Of a stretch of 38,489 nucleotides of DNA, positions 23,565 through 32,055 are shown piece after piece. How positions within the stretch are numbered: the stretch's first letter is position 1; the number at the start of each line of letters is the position of its first letter. The DNA comes from Bacillota bacterium. Lineage in GTDB: Bacteria > Bacillota > Clostridia > Christensenellales > Aristaeellaceae. A program made the position numbers and the translations under genes. Under the pieces are notes generated by a model, which was not told the origin of the DNA, did not search any database, and saw only the letters and a list, made by a program, of their open reading frames with translations. Where the stretch lies: contig JAEYRW010000081.1 of NCBI GenBank assembly GCA_023435435.1, positions 1 to 38,489 on the forward strand. Reading direction: 5' to 3'.

Positions 23565-24635
23565 CTATGGCAATCTCATCGTGCAGCGCGCCGCCGCGCC
23601 GGTTTTTTCAAAATACAGCTTTTCGAGGGGAATCCATTCTGCGAGAAAGCGCGCCCGCATTTCCGGGCCATTGCGCCGAAGGATTCTCTCCGCCTGCTCT
23701 TCCGCGCCGATTTCGAGAAAGGCCGAAAGATCGTATGCGTCCGCAAGCTCCGGGTGCATGCTGTACGCGCCCTCCACAACGTTCAGGCGCTTTGGTGTCA
23801 CGGCGACGGTCTCGCCCAGCTCCATGCGGGCACAGTCGAATTTGCGGTAGCGGAATGGTTCGCCGCGCAGCAGCGGATCGAGCACTTCCGCGCGAAAGCG
23901 TTCGCGATCCACGTTCCCGCCCGGCTGCGCAAACCGTTCCGTCGTGCGCTGATGCTCTTGCAGGAAAAAGTCGTCCATGTGGAACACGTTTAAGTCGTAC
24001 ACCTTTTCCAGAAGGGCGGCCAGGCTCGTCTTGCCCGACGCGCTGCCGCCCTCGACGGCAACGAGCACCGCGGCCTTTTTTGCCAGGAGGCCGTCGATGC
24101 CGGAAAGCAGTGGGATCAGCCGCCCATACGCCGCCGCGATGACGCGGTATGCCGGGAAATACGCTCGCCGAAATGCTTCCGTGTGATGGGTCGCCGGGCA
24201 GCCCGCCTCCCGGTATTCGGCGAGAAACCGGCCCGCCCCTTCCCCGTCGAGGGAAAGCGCGCCCGCCGAAACCAGTTGTTCCAGACGGTCAAGAGCGTCT
24301 TCCATTTCCGCCCTGTCGCCACCGGGCATTTGACTCGACAGCGCAAACAGCCGGAAGAGCGTATCGGCGGACAGCCCGCTTTCGGAAAGCCCGGCAAGAT
24401 GTACGCGGCAGAAGCGCGGGCCAAGCGGCTCGATGAATGAGGGCTCGCCTTCCCGCTGCGCGCGTGCAAATGCCTCTTCCTCGGCGATCAGCCGCTTCAG
24501 CCCGTCGCCGCCCGCCGCGACGAAGTGCCCGCAGCCGAATATGCTTTGATACAGCGCCTTGGTGAAATCCTGCGCTTCCGCGCGGGGATAGCGCGCGGCC
24601 TGATCAAGAAGCAGCCGCTCCATCGCGTCCTTCAT
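23565..24635 (-). CDS. Uridine-kinase-like P-loop protein with extra N-terminal domain
   Basis: A 356-residue protein in two parts. Residues 1 to about 180 form a helical domain I do not recognise (SIFGCGHFV, CPATHHTEAFRRAYFPAYRVI). Residues 185-340 are a phosphoribulokinase/uridine kinase-like P-loop domain: Walker A GGSASGKT (196-203), FHMDDFFLQEHQRT as the acidic substrate loop, the lid region near NVDRERF, RKFDC, VVEGAYSMHP, and RNGPEMRARFLAEWIPLEKLYFEK. The catalytic residues look intact, so a small-molecule kinase is likely, but the substrate is unknown. Its ATG overlaps the DUF1893 gene stop by four bases. It is the last gene of an operon with an ABC importer. Confidence 0.82.
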   Translation of the reverse strand: MKDAMERLLLDQAARYPRAEAQDFTKALYQSIFGCGHFVAAGGDGLKRLIAEEEAFARAQREGEPSFIEPLGPRFCRVHLAGLSESGLSADTLFRLFALSSQMPGGDRAEMEDALDRLEQLVSAGALSLDGEGAGRFLAEYREAGCPATHHTEAFRRAYFPAYRVIAAAYGRLIPLLSGIDGLLAKKAAVLVAVEGGSASGKTSLAALLEKVYDLNVFHMDDFFLQEHQRTTERFAQPGGNVDRERFRAEVLDPLLRGEPFRYRKFDCARMELGETVAVTPKRLNVVEGAYSMHPELADAYDLSAFLEIGAEEQAERILRRNGPEMRARFLAEWIPLEKLYFEKTGAAARCTMRLP

Positions 24636-25063
24636 CCTTTTCGCTCTCCGGCGAGCTGGCGCTGCCGCGCGCGGATCGCCTCCAACGCTGCGCCCGGGTC
24701 GGACAGATTCCTGACGGCGTCCTCCATGGGGCACGGCCCCGTGCCCGCGCGGTTTACGATGGCGTCTGTCAGTTCACCCCACGCGCAGGGAATCCCGTGG
24801 TGCCCGAGCACCTCCGCGCCTCCCGCACTCATGACCTCCGCATACACTTCGGAGACCTCCGCCAGCACGAACAGCAGCGCGGCGGCCCTTCCGACGATCT
24901 TGTCCGCGGCGGAAAAGCCGCGCACGTTGACGCCCCCGGAAATGAAATCCACCATCGGCGCGATGCCTGCCTTTTCTGACGCATAGATCTTCTCGCCCCG
25001 GCAGAGCACGCAGGTTTTGTTTTCCGTTTCCAGAATGCCCTTTGCTTTTTCGATGTCGGTCAT
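24632..25063 (-). CDS. DUF1893 domain protein
   Basis: A 143-residue protein of the DUF1893 family, whose function is not established. The family signature is clear: CVLCRGEKIYASEKAGIAPM, GFSAADKIVGRAAALLFVLA, VSEVYAEVMSAGG, HHGIPCAWGELTDAIVNRAG and TGPCPMEDAV. Conserved cysteines (the two in CVLC near the start, one in GIPC and one in CPME) and acidic residues could bind a metal or nucleotide. The fold is thought to resemble cytidine deaminase-like proteins, which I cannot confirm here. The start shares one base with the stop of the binding-protein gene (TGATG), and the end overlaps the kinase gene, so it is tightly coupled to an importer operon. Confidence 0.82.
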   Translation of the reverse strand: MTDIEKAKGILETENKTCVLCRGEKIYASEKAGIAPMVDFISGGVNVRGFSAADKIVGRAAALLFVLAEVSEVYAEVMSAGGAEVLGHHGIPCAWGELTDAIVNRAGTGPCPMEDAVRNLSDPGAALEAIRARQRQLAGERKG

Positions 25064-26181
25064 CAGTTCAGCTCCGTTTCAATGGCCAACGGGCGGTATC
25101 CGCCGCCGACCGCTTCTTCCACTTCCGCGTAGCAGGGGGCGCCCAGAAGGAACGTGGAGATTTCATCGAACTTCTCCGCAATGCTGACGTCGGAGAATTG
25201 GTCCGGGAACAGCACGGTTCCGATGTAATAGGCATCCGCGTAGGCAATTTCGAGGTTCGTGTAATAGGCGTTGTAGGGCATCTGGACGTAGACCTGCCCG
25301 GTTTGGAAAGCCGTCAGGCTGTCAAGCACGGCGGCGTTTTCCGCGTATTCCTCCTTGAGAAGGGGAAGCCCGCCCGCGTCCAGCACGATGACCTCGGGGT
25401 CCAGCGTCAGGAGCGTTTCCAGGTCGATGGATGACTGATAGCCCGTGTAGCCGTTGAGATCTAGGACGTTTTTGGCGTGCACGGCGTCGAACAGCACGTA
25501 GTTGGCGGTGGAGCTTTCAATGCCGTGGGTGCCGTAGTTGCTCTGGCACCCGATGTACACCGTCCGCTTTTCTTCATCCGGGATAGAGGCGGTGCGGGCA
25601 TCCAGATCCGCGCGGATGGCGGTGATGTAATCGGCCACTTCCGCGGCGCGCGCTTCACGGCCAAGCACCGTTCCCATGAGCGTCAGGGAATCGAGGATGT
25701 CCTGATCGAAGGCTTCCGTGTTGCCGTAGGAAAGCACGACCACGGGAATGCCGGTGGCCGCCTGCAGCTCGTCCATGGCGGACGCGTCGGAGGTGTACAG
25801 GGAGAAAATCACGTCAGGAGCCGCCACCACCAGCGATTCCGCGTCGGCGGCGCCCTGCGGCCCGCCCGTGCCCACGGAGGGCAGAGAGGCGAAAAGGTCC
25901 GCGTTTACCATCTGATAGGGCCGCGCCGAAATCAGAAATCCGTACTCGCAGCTCTCCACCCCGCACAGAAGGCTCATGTCGCCCACATAGGAGTATAGTC
26001 TCAGCGCACCCGCGCCGATGCAGGCCACGCGGGAGATGTCCGTGGGGACGGTCACTTCCCGCCCGAGCATATCGGTGACCGCAATGGTTTCGGTCGCGCC
26101 GCTCTCGGCAAGTGCCGGAACGAGGCAGGAAGCGCTGAGCAGAAGCGCCGCCGTCAGCAGGATCGCAAGATATTTTTTCAT
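25063..26181 (-). CDS. FecB/BtuF-type ABC substrate-binding protein
   Basis: The extracellular binding protein of a metal-chelate or cofactor importer, 372 residues. It has a signal peptide (MKKYLAILLTAALLLSASC, then LVPALA). SASC is not a standard lipobox, so both lipid anchoring and cleavage after ALA are possible. The mature part opens with the class III binding-protein signature VTDMLGREVTVP, followed by AAPDVIFSLY, VVVLSYGNTEAFDQDI, GIESSTANY and LDPEVIVLDAGG. The ligand could be a ferric siderophore, haem, cobamide or molybdate-like anion; nothing in the sequence decides. GGGAGGG lies before the ATG at 26181, which follows the ATPase gene by 43 bases. Confidence 0.87.
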   Translation of the reverse strand: MKKYLAILLTAALLLSASCLVPALAESGATETIAVTDMLGREVTVPTDISRVACIGAGALRLYSYVGDMSLLCGVESCEYGFLISARPYQMVNADLFASLPSVGTGGPQGAADAESLVVAAPDVIFSLYTSDASAMDELQAATGIPVVVLSYGNTEAFDQDILDSLTLMGTVLGREARAAEVADYITAIRADLDARTASIPDEEKRTVYIGCQSNYGTHGIESSTANYVLFDAVHAKNVLDLNGYTGYQSSIDLETLLTLDPEVIVLDAGGLPLLKEEYAENAAVLDSLTAFQTGQVYVQMPYNAYYTNLEIAYADAYYIGTVLFPDQFSDVSIAEKFDEISTFLLGAPCYAEVEEAVGGGYRPLAIETELN

Positions 26182-26224
26182 GATACCCTCCCAATCGCAT
26201 GAATCTATATGAACCCGTTTGGGA

Positions 26225-26977
26225 TCACACCGGAACGACAACCGGATGCCCCGCGACTTCACCCACGGCGGCTTCCAGTCCATAGACGGCCCGAATGGTT
26301 TCGGGCGTGACGACATCCCTCCCCCCCGCCGCGCAGATGACGCCGTCCTTCAGCATGAGGAAACGGTCGCCGAAGCGGAGGGCCAGGTTGAGGTCGTGCA
26401 TGGTGACGATGGCCGAGAGGTCGTTTTCAGCGGCCACCGTGCGGATCATGTTCACCACATCGATCTGGTTTCGAATGTCCAGGCTGCTGGTGGGCTCGTC
26501 GAAGAGCAGCACCCTGGGCTGCTGCGCAAGCGCACGGGCGATGGCCACCTTCTGCCGCTCCCCGCCCGAAAGCTCGTTGACCCGCCGGAGCGCCAGATGC
26601 GCAAGGTGCATGCTGTCCAGAAGGCCGCCGACGATCCCGAGGTCCTTTTCCGTTGCCTCCCAACGGATGTACGGCCTGCGCCCCATGAGCACGGCGTCAA
26701 ACACGGTGCTATCCGAAAAGGCCAGGTTTTGGGGCACATAACCCACCATGCGGGCGAGCTGCGCGCCCTTCAGATGCCCAACGTCTTCGCCCTCGATGGC
26801 AATGGAGCCGGCCCGGGCGGTCAGAAGGCGGTTGATACACTTGAGAAGCGTGGATTTCCCCGCGCCGTTGTTCCCCAGCACCGCCACGCACTCCCCCCGC
26901 GACACGTCGAAGCTGACGCCGCGCAGAACGGGCACGGCGGAATAGGAAAAGACGAGATCGCGAACGGAAAGATTCAT
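26225..26977 (-). CDS. FecE/BtuD-type ABC transporter ATPase
   Basis: The ATP-binding subunit that drives the importer, 250 residues. It has Walker A GNNGAGKST, Q-loop YVPQNLAF, signature LSGGERQKVAIARAL, Walker B LLFDEPTSSLD and the H-loop MHDLNLALRFGD, all intact. The sequence style (GMRPYIRW-like GRRPYIRWEATEKD) is that of iron-chelate and cobalamin importers. I chose the ATG at 26977, which overlaps the permease stop by four bases (ATGA); the open frame extends upstream but has no homology there. Confidence 0.92.
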   Translation of the reverse strand: MNLSVRDLVFSYSAVPVLRGVSFDVSRGECVAVLGNNGAGKSTLLKCINRLLTARAGSIAIEGEDVGHLKGAQLARMVGYVPQNLAFSDSTVFDAVLMGRRPYIRWEATEKDLGIVGGLLDSMHLAHLALRRVNELSGGERQKVAIARALAQQPRVLLFDEPTSSLDIRNQIDVVNMIRTVAAENDLSAIVTMHDLNLALRFGDRFLMLKDGVICAAGGRDVVTPETIRAVYGLEAAVGEVAGHPVVVPV

Positions 26978-28065
26978 GCGCGCCTCGCTTTCTTGCGGAG
27001 TAGCATGAAGAGGAACACGGGCCCGCCCAGCAGGGACGTCACCGCGCCGACGGGCAGCGCCACGCCCGTAAGCAGCGCCCTTGCCACCGTGTCGGAAAGA
27101 AGCAAAAGCGACGTTCCGGCAAGCGCGGAGGCGGGCAGCAAAAACCGATAGTCCGCGCCGGTGAACCGCCTGACCGCCTGGGGCGCCACCAGCCCCACAA
27201 AGCCGATAATTCCAAGAAACGACACGCACACCGCAGTGATCATGGAAGCGATGAGCAGGCTCCAGAACCGCACGCGGCGGGTCCGCACGCCCAAACTGCG
27301 GGCCACCTCCTCGCCGTTTGCCAGGGCGTTGTAATCCCAGCGCCGCAAAAAGAAGTACAGAAAGGCCGCGGCCACCACGCAGAGCATGATGACGTCCTCC
27401 TTCATGCTCGCCCGGCCCAGGTCACCGAACGTCCAGAAAACCGCCGCCGCCACCTGGGTGTCCATGGCGAAATACTGGATGATTGTCGTGCCGGCCGAGA
27501 GAATCGAGCCCAGCGCGATGCCCGCCAGCACCACAGTCTCCGGGGAAAATCCGGTGGAACGGGAAAGCCCCAGGATCAAAAACACCGATCCCATGGCGCA
27601 CGCGAAGGCGAGGATGGTCACGAGGTAGGGGTTGTCGATGGTAAGCGTATTTCCGTGGGTGCTGTGAAAGGAGCCTGCCCCCAGCACGATGATGGCAAAG
27701 TTCGCGCCGAACACCGCCGCGTTGCTGACGCCCAGGGTGGACGGGGAGGCCATGGGGTTTTTCAGCACGTTCTGCATGACGCAGCCGGAGAGGGAGAGCC
27801 CCGCGCCCGCGATGACGGCGGCCAGCACCCGGGGCATGCGGATGTTCCACACGATCAGGATGTTTTTCTCGTCCCCCAGACGGAAAAACGCCTTCACGAC
27901 GGCGACGGGGTTGATGTGGGCGGACCCCGCGTTGACGCAGAGCACCGAAAGGCAAAACGCCAGCACAAGAAGGATCAGGAGAGCGGCCGACCTGCCAGCC
28001 GTATATCTTCGATAAAGGGACACCGTACTTTTTAAATCGGACGGTTTGACATTTGCGCGGGCCAT
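26974..28065 (-). CDS. FecCD/BtuC-type ABC transporter permease
   Basis: The membrane subunit of the importer, 363 residues with about ten hydrophobic helices. Family blocks are present: WNIRMPRVLAAVIAGAGLSLSG, MQNVLKNPMASPSTLGVSNAA, SPETVVLAGIALGSI, FWTFGDLGRAS, ALANGEEVARSLGV (the ATPase coupling helix region), FLGIIGFVGLVAPQAVRRFTG and LPVGAVTSLLGGPVFLFML. GGGGAAG lies four bases before the ATG at 28065. An ATG four codons earlier (28077) has no Shine-Dalgarno. It is the first gene of a five-gene operon and is preceded by a structured leader of about 130 bases. Confidence 0.92.
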   Translation of the reverse strand: MARANVKPSDLKSTVSLYRRYTAGRSAALLILLVLAFCLSVLCVNAGSAHINPVAVVKAFFRLGDEKNILIVWNIRMPRVLAAVIAGAGLSLSGCVMQNVLKNPMASPSTLGVSNAAVFGANFAIIVLGAGSFHSTHGNTLTIDNPYLVTILAFACAMGSVFLILGLSRSTGFSPETVVLAGIALGSILSAGTTIIQYFAMDTQVAAAVFWTFGDLGRASMKEDVIMLCVVAAAFLYFFLRRWDYNALANGEEVARSLGVRTRRVRFWSLLIASMITAVCVSFLGIIGFVGLVAPQAVRRFTGADYRFLLPASALAGTSLLLLSDTVARALLTGVALPVGAVTSLLGGPVFLFMLLRKKARRA

Positions 28066-28139
28066 ATGCTTCCCCATTTCAAAAAAATAAAAAGATGCGA
28101 TTCCCCCTGCGGGAGAACTGCACCTTCATGGCAACAGAA

Positions 28140-28196
28140 TGCGGCTTCCTTCGCCGCACGCGGAGCTTCGGCCCCGCTTTGTCGATTCGGCTCGAC
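28140..28196 (-). ncRNA. Structured 5' leader with three stacked hairpins
   Basis: On the minus strand the importer transcript would begin with three adjacent hairpins: GTCGA/TCGAC (28196-28181), GCGGGGC/GCTCCGC (28177-28160) and TGCGGC/GCCGCA (28158-28140). The rest of the leader ends in a T-rich tract just before the permease start. I do not recognise a cobalamin, Moco or other named riboswitch motif. A cis-acting regulator of the importer is inferred. Confidence 0.4.
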
Positions 28197-28202
28197 TTAT
28201 TT

Positions 28203-28231
28203 ATTATATCAATAAACCCCGAAAATGGCAA
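28203..28231 (-). promoter_or_regulatory. Promoter of the importer operon
   Basis: On the minus strand TTGCCA (28231-28226) and a perfect TATAAT (28208-28203) are 17 bases apart. Transcription would start near 28196, at the foot of the first leader hairpin. Confidence 0.7.
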
Positions 28232-28333
28232 GCGCTTCCGCGCAAGTTTCGGGAAGGGGCGCAGGGCCGCGCCCGCCCGCCGACGTGCCTCGGCCCGGAC
28301 GGAGTGGAATGAAACTCATTTCTCCTTTCCCTC

Positions 28334-28363
28334 TTGACGGCTGTTCGTCCATTCCTGTATCCT
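28334..28363 (+). promoter_or_regulatory. Possible promoter of the GH2 gene
   Basis: TTGACG (28334-28339) and TATCCT (28358-28363) are 18 bases apart, about 60 bases before the GH2 start codon. Confidence 0.45.
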
Positions 28364-28425
28364 TTCATGGGCGGCGATTTTCGGCGCCGCCCTTTGCCGA
28401 TACGGTCGGACGGGAGGAACGGAGC

Positions 28426-30708
28426 ATGAAACTGGATTTGGATGGGGCCTGGACGCTGTCCTACGCGCCGGAACGGGCGGGAAAGCCGGACGAGTATGTG
28501 CCGGGCCTGGAAAAGGATTGGGCGCGCGTGCCCGCCGCGGTGCCGGGCAACATGGAGCTCGACCTGATGCGCGCGGGCATCGCGCCGGACCCTTTTTACG
28601 GGGTGAACCTCTATGCCTATGAAAAATACGAGTATTACCAGTGGCTGTACGCGCGCGACATCCGCGTTCCCGCGGATTTCCCCGGGGACAGAGTTGTACT
28701 GCGCTTTGAGGGAATCGACACAGTCGCTGATATATACCTTGACGACCAGGCGGTGGGCCAGGCCCGGAACATGTTCATCGAGCACGAATTTGACGTGACC
28801 GGGCTTGTCCGGCGCGGAGAAACGCAGCGGCTAAAGGTGCACATCCACTCGGCAATGAACGAGGCGCGCAATCGAAAGTATACCGTCGCCATGCGCGGCA
28901 CGGCCCACCGCAACGAAATCTGCTGGCTGCGCAAGGCGCCCCACGCCTTCGGCTGGGACATCGCGCCGAGGCTTTTGTCCGCCGGGCTGTGGCGGAGCGC
29001 GTCGCTCGTCGCGCAGAACAACACGCGCCTCACCGAGACCTATTACGCAACGCCCAAAATCGAAGACGGCGGCATCTGGCTTCAGTACGCCTACCGCTTC
29101 GTCACCGACGCGGACACCCTTCAGGGCTTCCGGGTGCGCATCACCGGGACGTGCGGCAATTCGTCCTTCGCGCACGAATTGCCGGCCCACTTCGTCAGCG
29201 CCAATCACGCCCTGTTCATCCCGAACCCACGGCTGTGGTGGCCCAGGGGATACGGAGATCAGCCGCTTTACGAGGTGCGCATGCAGCTCATCAGGGACGG
29301 CGCGGTGGTGGACGAGCGCGCGGAGCGCCTGGGGCTGAGGACGTTTCGGCTGGCGCGCAGCTTCGAACGCGGCAATCAGGAATTCCGCATGTACGCAAAC
29401 GATATGCCCATCTTCGTCAAGGGTACGAACTGGGTGCCTCTGGACGCGCTCCACAGCCGCGACGGGGAAAGGCTTTCGCGCGCGCACGCGCTCTGCGTGG
29501 AGTCGGGCGTCAACATGATCCGCTGCTGGGGCGGCAACGTGTACGAACAAAGCGCCTTTTTCGACCGCTGCGACGAAACGGGCATCCTGGTCTGGCAGGA
29601 TTTTGCCATGGGCAACACCAACTATCCCCAGACGGACGCGTTTGTGCCGGCGCTGGAGCAGGAAATGGAATCGTTCATCCAAAGGGTGCGCAATCACCCA
29701 TGCCTCGCCGTCTGGTCCAGCGACAACGAGGTGGACCTCAAGAACATGGGCTACATGTACCCTCACTATGACAGCAGGGTGAACCGCGTGGCCCACGAAA
29801 CCCTCCGCCGCATCGTCCAGGCCCACGACCCCTACCGCTTTTATCTGTGTTCCTCGCCCGAAATCCCGGAGGGCTTTCATACCGACGACGTGCCGGAGCA
29901 GCACACATGGGGCGCGCGCGCCTGGTTCAAGGACGATTTTTACAAAAACAGCAGCGCCCACTTCATCGGCGAGGCCGGATATCACGGCTGTCCCGCGCCC
30001 GAGAGCATCCGCAAATTCATCCCGCCGGACATGCTCTGGCCGTTTGACAACGACGCGTGGGCGGCGCACAGCACCGAGGACATCCGCATCGAACCGGTGC
30101 TGAACGGGCGCAACCGGCTGATGGCCGATCAGGTGAAGCTGCTGTTCGGGGAAATGCCCGCCGATCTGGATCGGTTTGCCGCGCTTTCGCAGATTTCCCA
30201 GGCGGAGGCCATGAAGTTTTTTGTGGAACGCACCCGCGCGCTCAAGTGGCGGCGCACCGGAATCATCTGGTGGAACATGATCGACTGCTGGCCCCAGATT
30301 TCCGATTCCGTGGTGGACTACTACTTCGTCAAAAAGCGCGCCTTCCATTACCTCAAGCGCGCGCAGCTGCCGGTTCTGGTGTTCTTCGGAGAAATTTCCC
30401 ACTGGACCCACGACGTTCTTCTGAGCAACGATACCCGCGAAAGCGCGCGCATTTCCTATTCCGTGGAGGAGGCGGACACCGGGGAAACCGTGCTGCGCGG
30501 AGAAGCGGAGGCGCCCGCGGGTGAAAACATCCGGCTGGGACAGCTGACCGTCATCGGCAGCGCGCAGAGGCTGTACGTCATGCGCTGGCGGCACGACGGG
30601 CGCGCATTCTTCAACCATTACATCACGGGCTATCCGCCCTACAAAGCCGAGGATATGCTGCGCTGGGCGGAGATCATCGACGCGCTCTCCGCGGGGGAAG
30701 AAAGCTGA
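28426..30708 (+). CDS. GH2 beta-mannosidase-like glycoside hydrolase
   Basis: A cytoplasmic-looking exo-glycosidase (no signal peptide) of 760 residues. Residues 1-165 are the GH2 jelly-roll sugar-binding domain (FEGIDTVADIYLDDQ), 170-320 include immunoglobulin-like domains (PRLWWPRGYGDQPLY), and 321-640 the TIM barrel. The acid/base is Glu435 in AVWSSDNEVD and the nucleophile Glu516 in FIGEAGYHG. WPRGYG, FVKGTNWVPLDALHSR, NMIRCWGGNVYE and WQDFAMGN fit the beta-mannosidase branch of GH2 better than beta-galactosidase or glucuronidase. It would release mannose from oligosaccharides brought into the cell. GGAGGAACGGAGC precedes the ATG at 28426. It is a single-gene unit closed by a terminator. 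Confidence 0.88.
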   Translation: MKLDLDGAWTLSYAPERAGKPDEYVPGLEKDWARVPAAVPGNMELDLMRAGIAPDPFYGVNLYAYEKYEYYQWLYARDIRVPADFPGDRVVLRFEGIDTVADIYLDDQAVGQARNMFIEHEFDVTGLVRRGETQRLKVHIHSAMNEARNRKYTVAMRGTAHRNEICWLRKAPHAFGWDIAPRLLSAGLWRSASLVAQNNTRLTETYYATPKIEDGGIWLQYAYRFVTDADTLQGFRVRITGTCGNSSFAHELPAHFVSANHALFIPNPRLWWPRGYGDQPLYEVRMQLIRDGAVVDERAERLGLRTFRLARSFERGNQEFRMYANDMPIFVKGTNWVPLDALHSRDGERLSRAHALCVESGVNMIRCWGGNVYEQSAFFDRCDETGILVWQDFAMGNTNYPQTDAFVPALEQEMESFIQRVRNHPCLAVWSSDNEVDLKNMGYMYPHYDSRVNRVAHETLRRIVQAHDPYRFYLCSSPEIPEGFHTDDVPEQHTWGARAWFKDDFYKNSSAHFIGEAGYHGCPAPESIRKFIPPDMLWPFDNDAWAAHSTEDIRIEPVLNGRNRLMADQVKLLFGEMPADLDRFAALSQISQAEAMKFFVERTRALKWRRTGIIWWNMIDCWPQISDSVVDYYFVKKRAFHYLKRAQLPVLVFFGEISHWTHDVLLSNDTRESARISYSVEEADTGETVLRGEAEAPAGENIRLGQLTVIGSAQRLYVMRWRHDGRAFFNHYITGYPPYKAEDMLRWAEIIDALSAGEES

Positions 30709-30735
30709 CGCTGATTCCCGCATCATCAATGCGCT

Positions 30736-30763
30736 AAAAGGGCGGCCGCTTGGCCGCCCTTTT
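30736..30763. terminator. Bidirectional terminator
   Basis: AAAAGGGCGGCC (30736-30747) pairs perfectly with GGCCGCCCTTTT (30752-30763) around the loop GCTT. The A and T tracts serve both strands. It separates the convergent GH2 and aminopeptidase genes. Confidence 0.9.
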
Positions 30764-30766
30764 CCG

Positions 30767-31993
30767 TCAGATTGCGTAATCGCCGTTTTTGAAGATCTGT
30801 ACCTTCTCGCCTCCGCGCGTGGTTCCCACAATGTCGGTATCCGGCGCACCGAACATGAAGTCGATGTGGATCCGCGAATCGTTGTACGGGTCCTTCACGC
30901 CGCCCTCCTCATACTCCTTGGGCGTTCCGAGCCCGCGCCCGAACGCCAGGTGGCAGGAGGCGTTTTCGTCGATGAGCGTCGTATAGTACACAAGCCCGCT
31001 CTCGCTGATGGGCGAGTGATACGGCACCAGCGCGACTTCGCCAAGATAGCAGCTGCCCGCGTCGGTGGCGACAACGGCTTTGAGCATCTCCTCCCCCTCC
31101 TCGGCGTGGACTTCGGTGACCTTGCCGTCCTTGAATGTCACGCTGAAGTTGCGCACCATCTTGCCGCCCATGAGCAAAGGCTTTGTGGAATACACGATGC
31201 CGTTGGTCTGGTATTTGAGCGGCGTGGTGCAGTGCTCCTCCGTGGGGATGTTCGGCGAGAAGGGAACGCGGTCGCCGCGCTCCTTGCGAAGCGCCTCGGG
31301 CATCCCGAAATGGCTGAGCGCGCCCAGCCCGATTGTGAGATCGGTGCCGTTCCCGGACGTGAAGTGAAGGCTCGCGAGGTCGAGCCTGTCAAGCTTGTCG
31401 CCCAGTTCCAGATGCCGCGCGCGCTTTATTTCCCAAACCGCCACCGGGTCGTTTTCCTCCGTCAGGTAGCAAAGGCCGAACAGAATCTTCCAGTACTTTT
31501 CAAGCACCGTCGCCTTGTCCTCGTCCGGCATGATGGCCTCGGCCCATTCCTGGTTCGGCACGGCGGCGATGCACCACTGGGTCTTGTTGTCGCGCATCTT
31601 GAAGCGCATGATATTCCTGAGAGAATCGATGTGCGCGAACACCGCGTGGGCCTTTTCATCCGGAAGGTCGCGCATGAGGGAAGGATACTCGGACTCCAGC
31701 CGGATGGTGCAGGCGCGCTCATCCATGAACGCCTCGATGCTGCCCGCCTCCCAGGAATCGTGCTTCTCCACCTCCTCGGTGGGTCTGTTCAGCGCCTCGA
31801 TCTTGAGCCTGTGGAGATCGAGGTAGTTGATCTGCACCCTGGACGCCCCCGCCCTGTACGCTTCTTCGGCAACGAGGTTCGCGAACTGCCAGATTTCGAT
31901 GGCCGCCTCAATCAAAACCGGCTGTCCCTTTTGCACGTTCATGCCCACATTGACGAGCATGCGCGCGTACTTCCGCTTCATTTCCTCGAGCAT
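30767..31993 (-). CDS. M29-family aminopeptidase
   Basis: A cytoplasmic metal-dependent aminopeptidase of the M29 (AmpS/AmpT/PepS) family, 408 residues, the family size. It starts MLEEMKRKYARMLVNVGMNVQKGQPVLI-like at the N-terminal domain (MNVQKGQPVLIEA). The metal-binding C-terminal half has FSPNIPTEEHCTTP, GEVALVPYHSPI, ENASCHLAFGRG and DSRIHIDFMFG, which supply the Glu, His and Asp ligands. GGAGG lies seven bases before the ATG at 31993. It follows the peptide-binding protein gene by 62 bases, with a probable leaky terminator in between, so it is likely read through from the opp operon and digests the imported peptides. Confidence 0.92.
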   Translation of the reverse strand: MLEEMKRKYARMLVNVGMNVQKGQPVLIEAAIEIWQFANLVAEEAYRAGASRVQINYLDLHRLKIEALNRPTEEVEKHDSWEAGSIEAFMDERACTIRLESEYPSLMRDLPDEKAHAVFAHIDSLRNIMRFKMRDNKTQWCIAAVPNQEWAEAIMPDEDKATVLEKYWKILFGLCYLTEENDPVAVWEIKRARHLELGDKLDRLDLASLHFTSGNGTDLTIGLGALSHFGMPEALRKERGDRVPFSPNIPTEEHCTTPLKYQTNGIVYSTKPLLMGGKMVRNFSVTFKDGKVTEVHAEEGEEMLKAVVATDAGSCYLGEVALVPYHSPISESGLVYYTTLIDENASCHLAFGRGLGTPKEYEEGGVKDPYNDSRIHIDFMFGAPDTDIVGTTRGGEKVQIFKNGDYAI

Positions 31994-32007
31994 TTTCAAC
32001 CTCCATG

Positions 32008-32040
32008 AAAAGGAGGCCCGCCCGCGTAAACAGGCAGGCC
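32008..32040 (-). terminator. Probable leaky terminator after oppA
   Basis: On the minus strand GGCCTGCC (32040-32033) pairs with GGCGGGCC (32022-32015, one T-G pair) and is followed by TCCTTTTC. It lies between oppA and the aminopeptidase gene, whose ribosome binding site overlaps its downstream edge. Confidence 0.55.
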
Positions 32041-32055
32041 CCGGATTCGTATTTG

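Noticed and set aside
28140..28196. Cobalamin riboswitch in front of the BtuC-like permease
   Set aside because: The leader is too short and I see no B12-box-like conserved core, so I call only an unassigned structured leader.
28831..30849. A 672-codon open frame on the minus strand across the GH2 gene
   Set aside because: It mirrors the codon pattern of the GH2 enzyme, whose catalytic residues fix the true strand. The antisense product resembles nothing.
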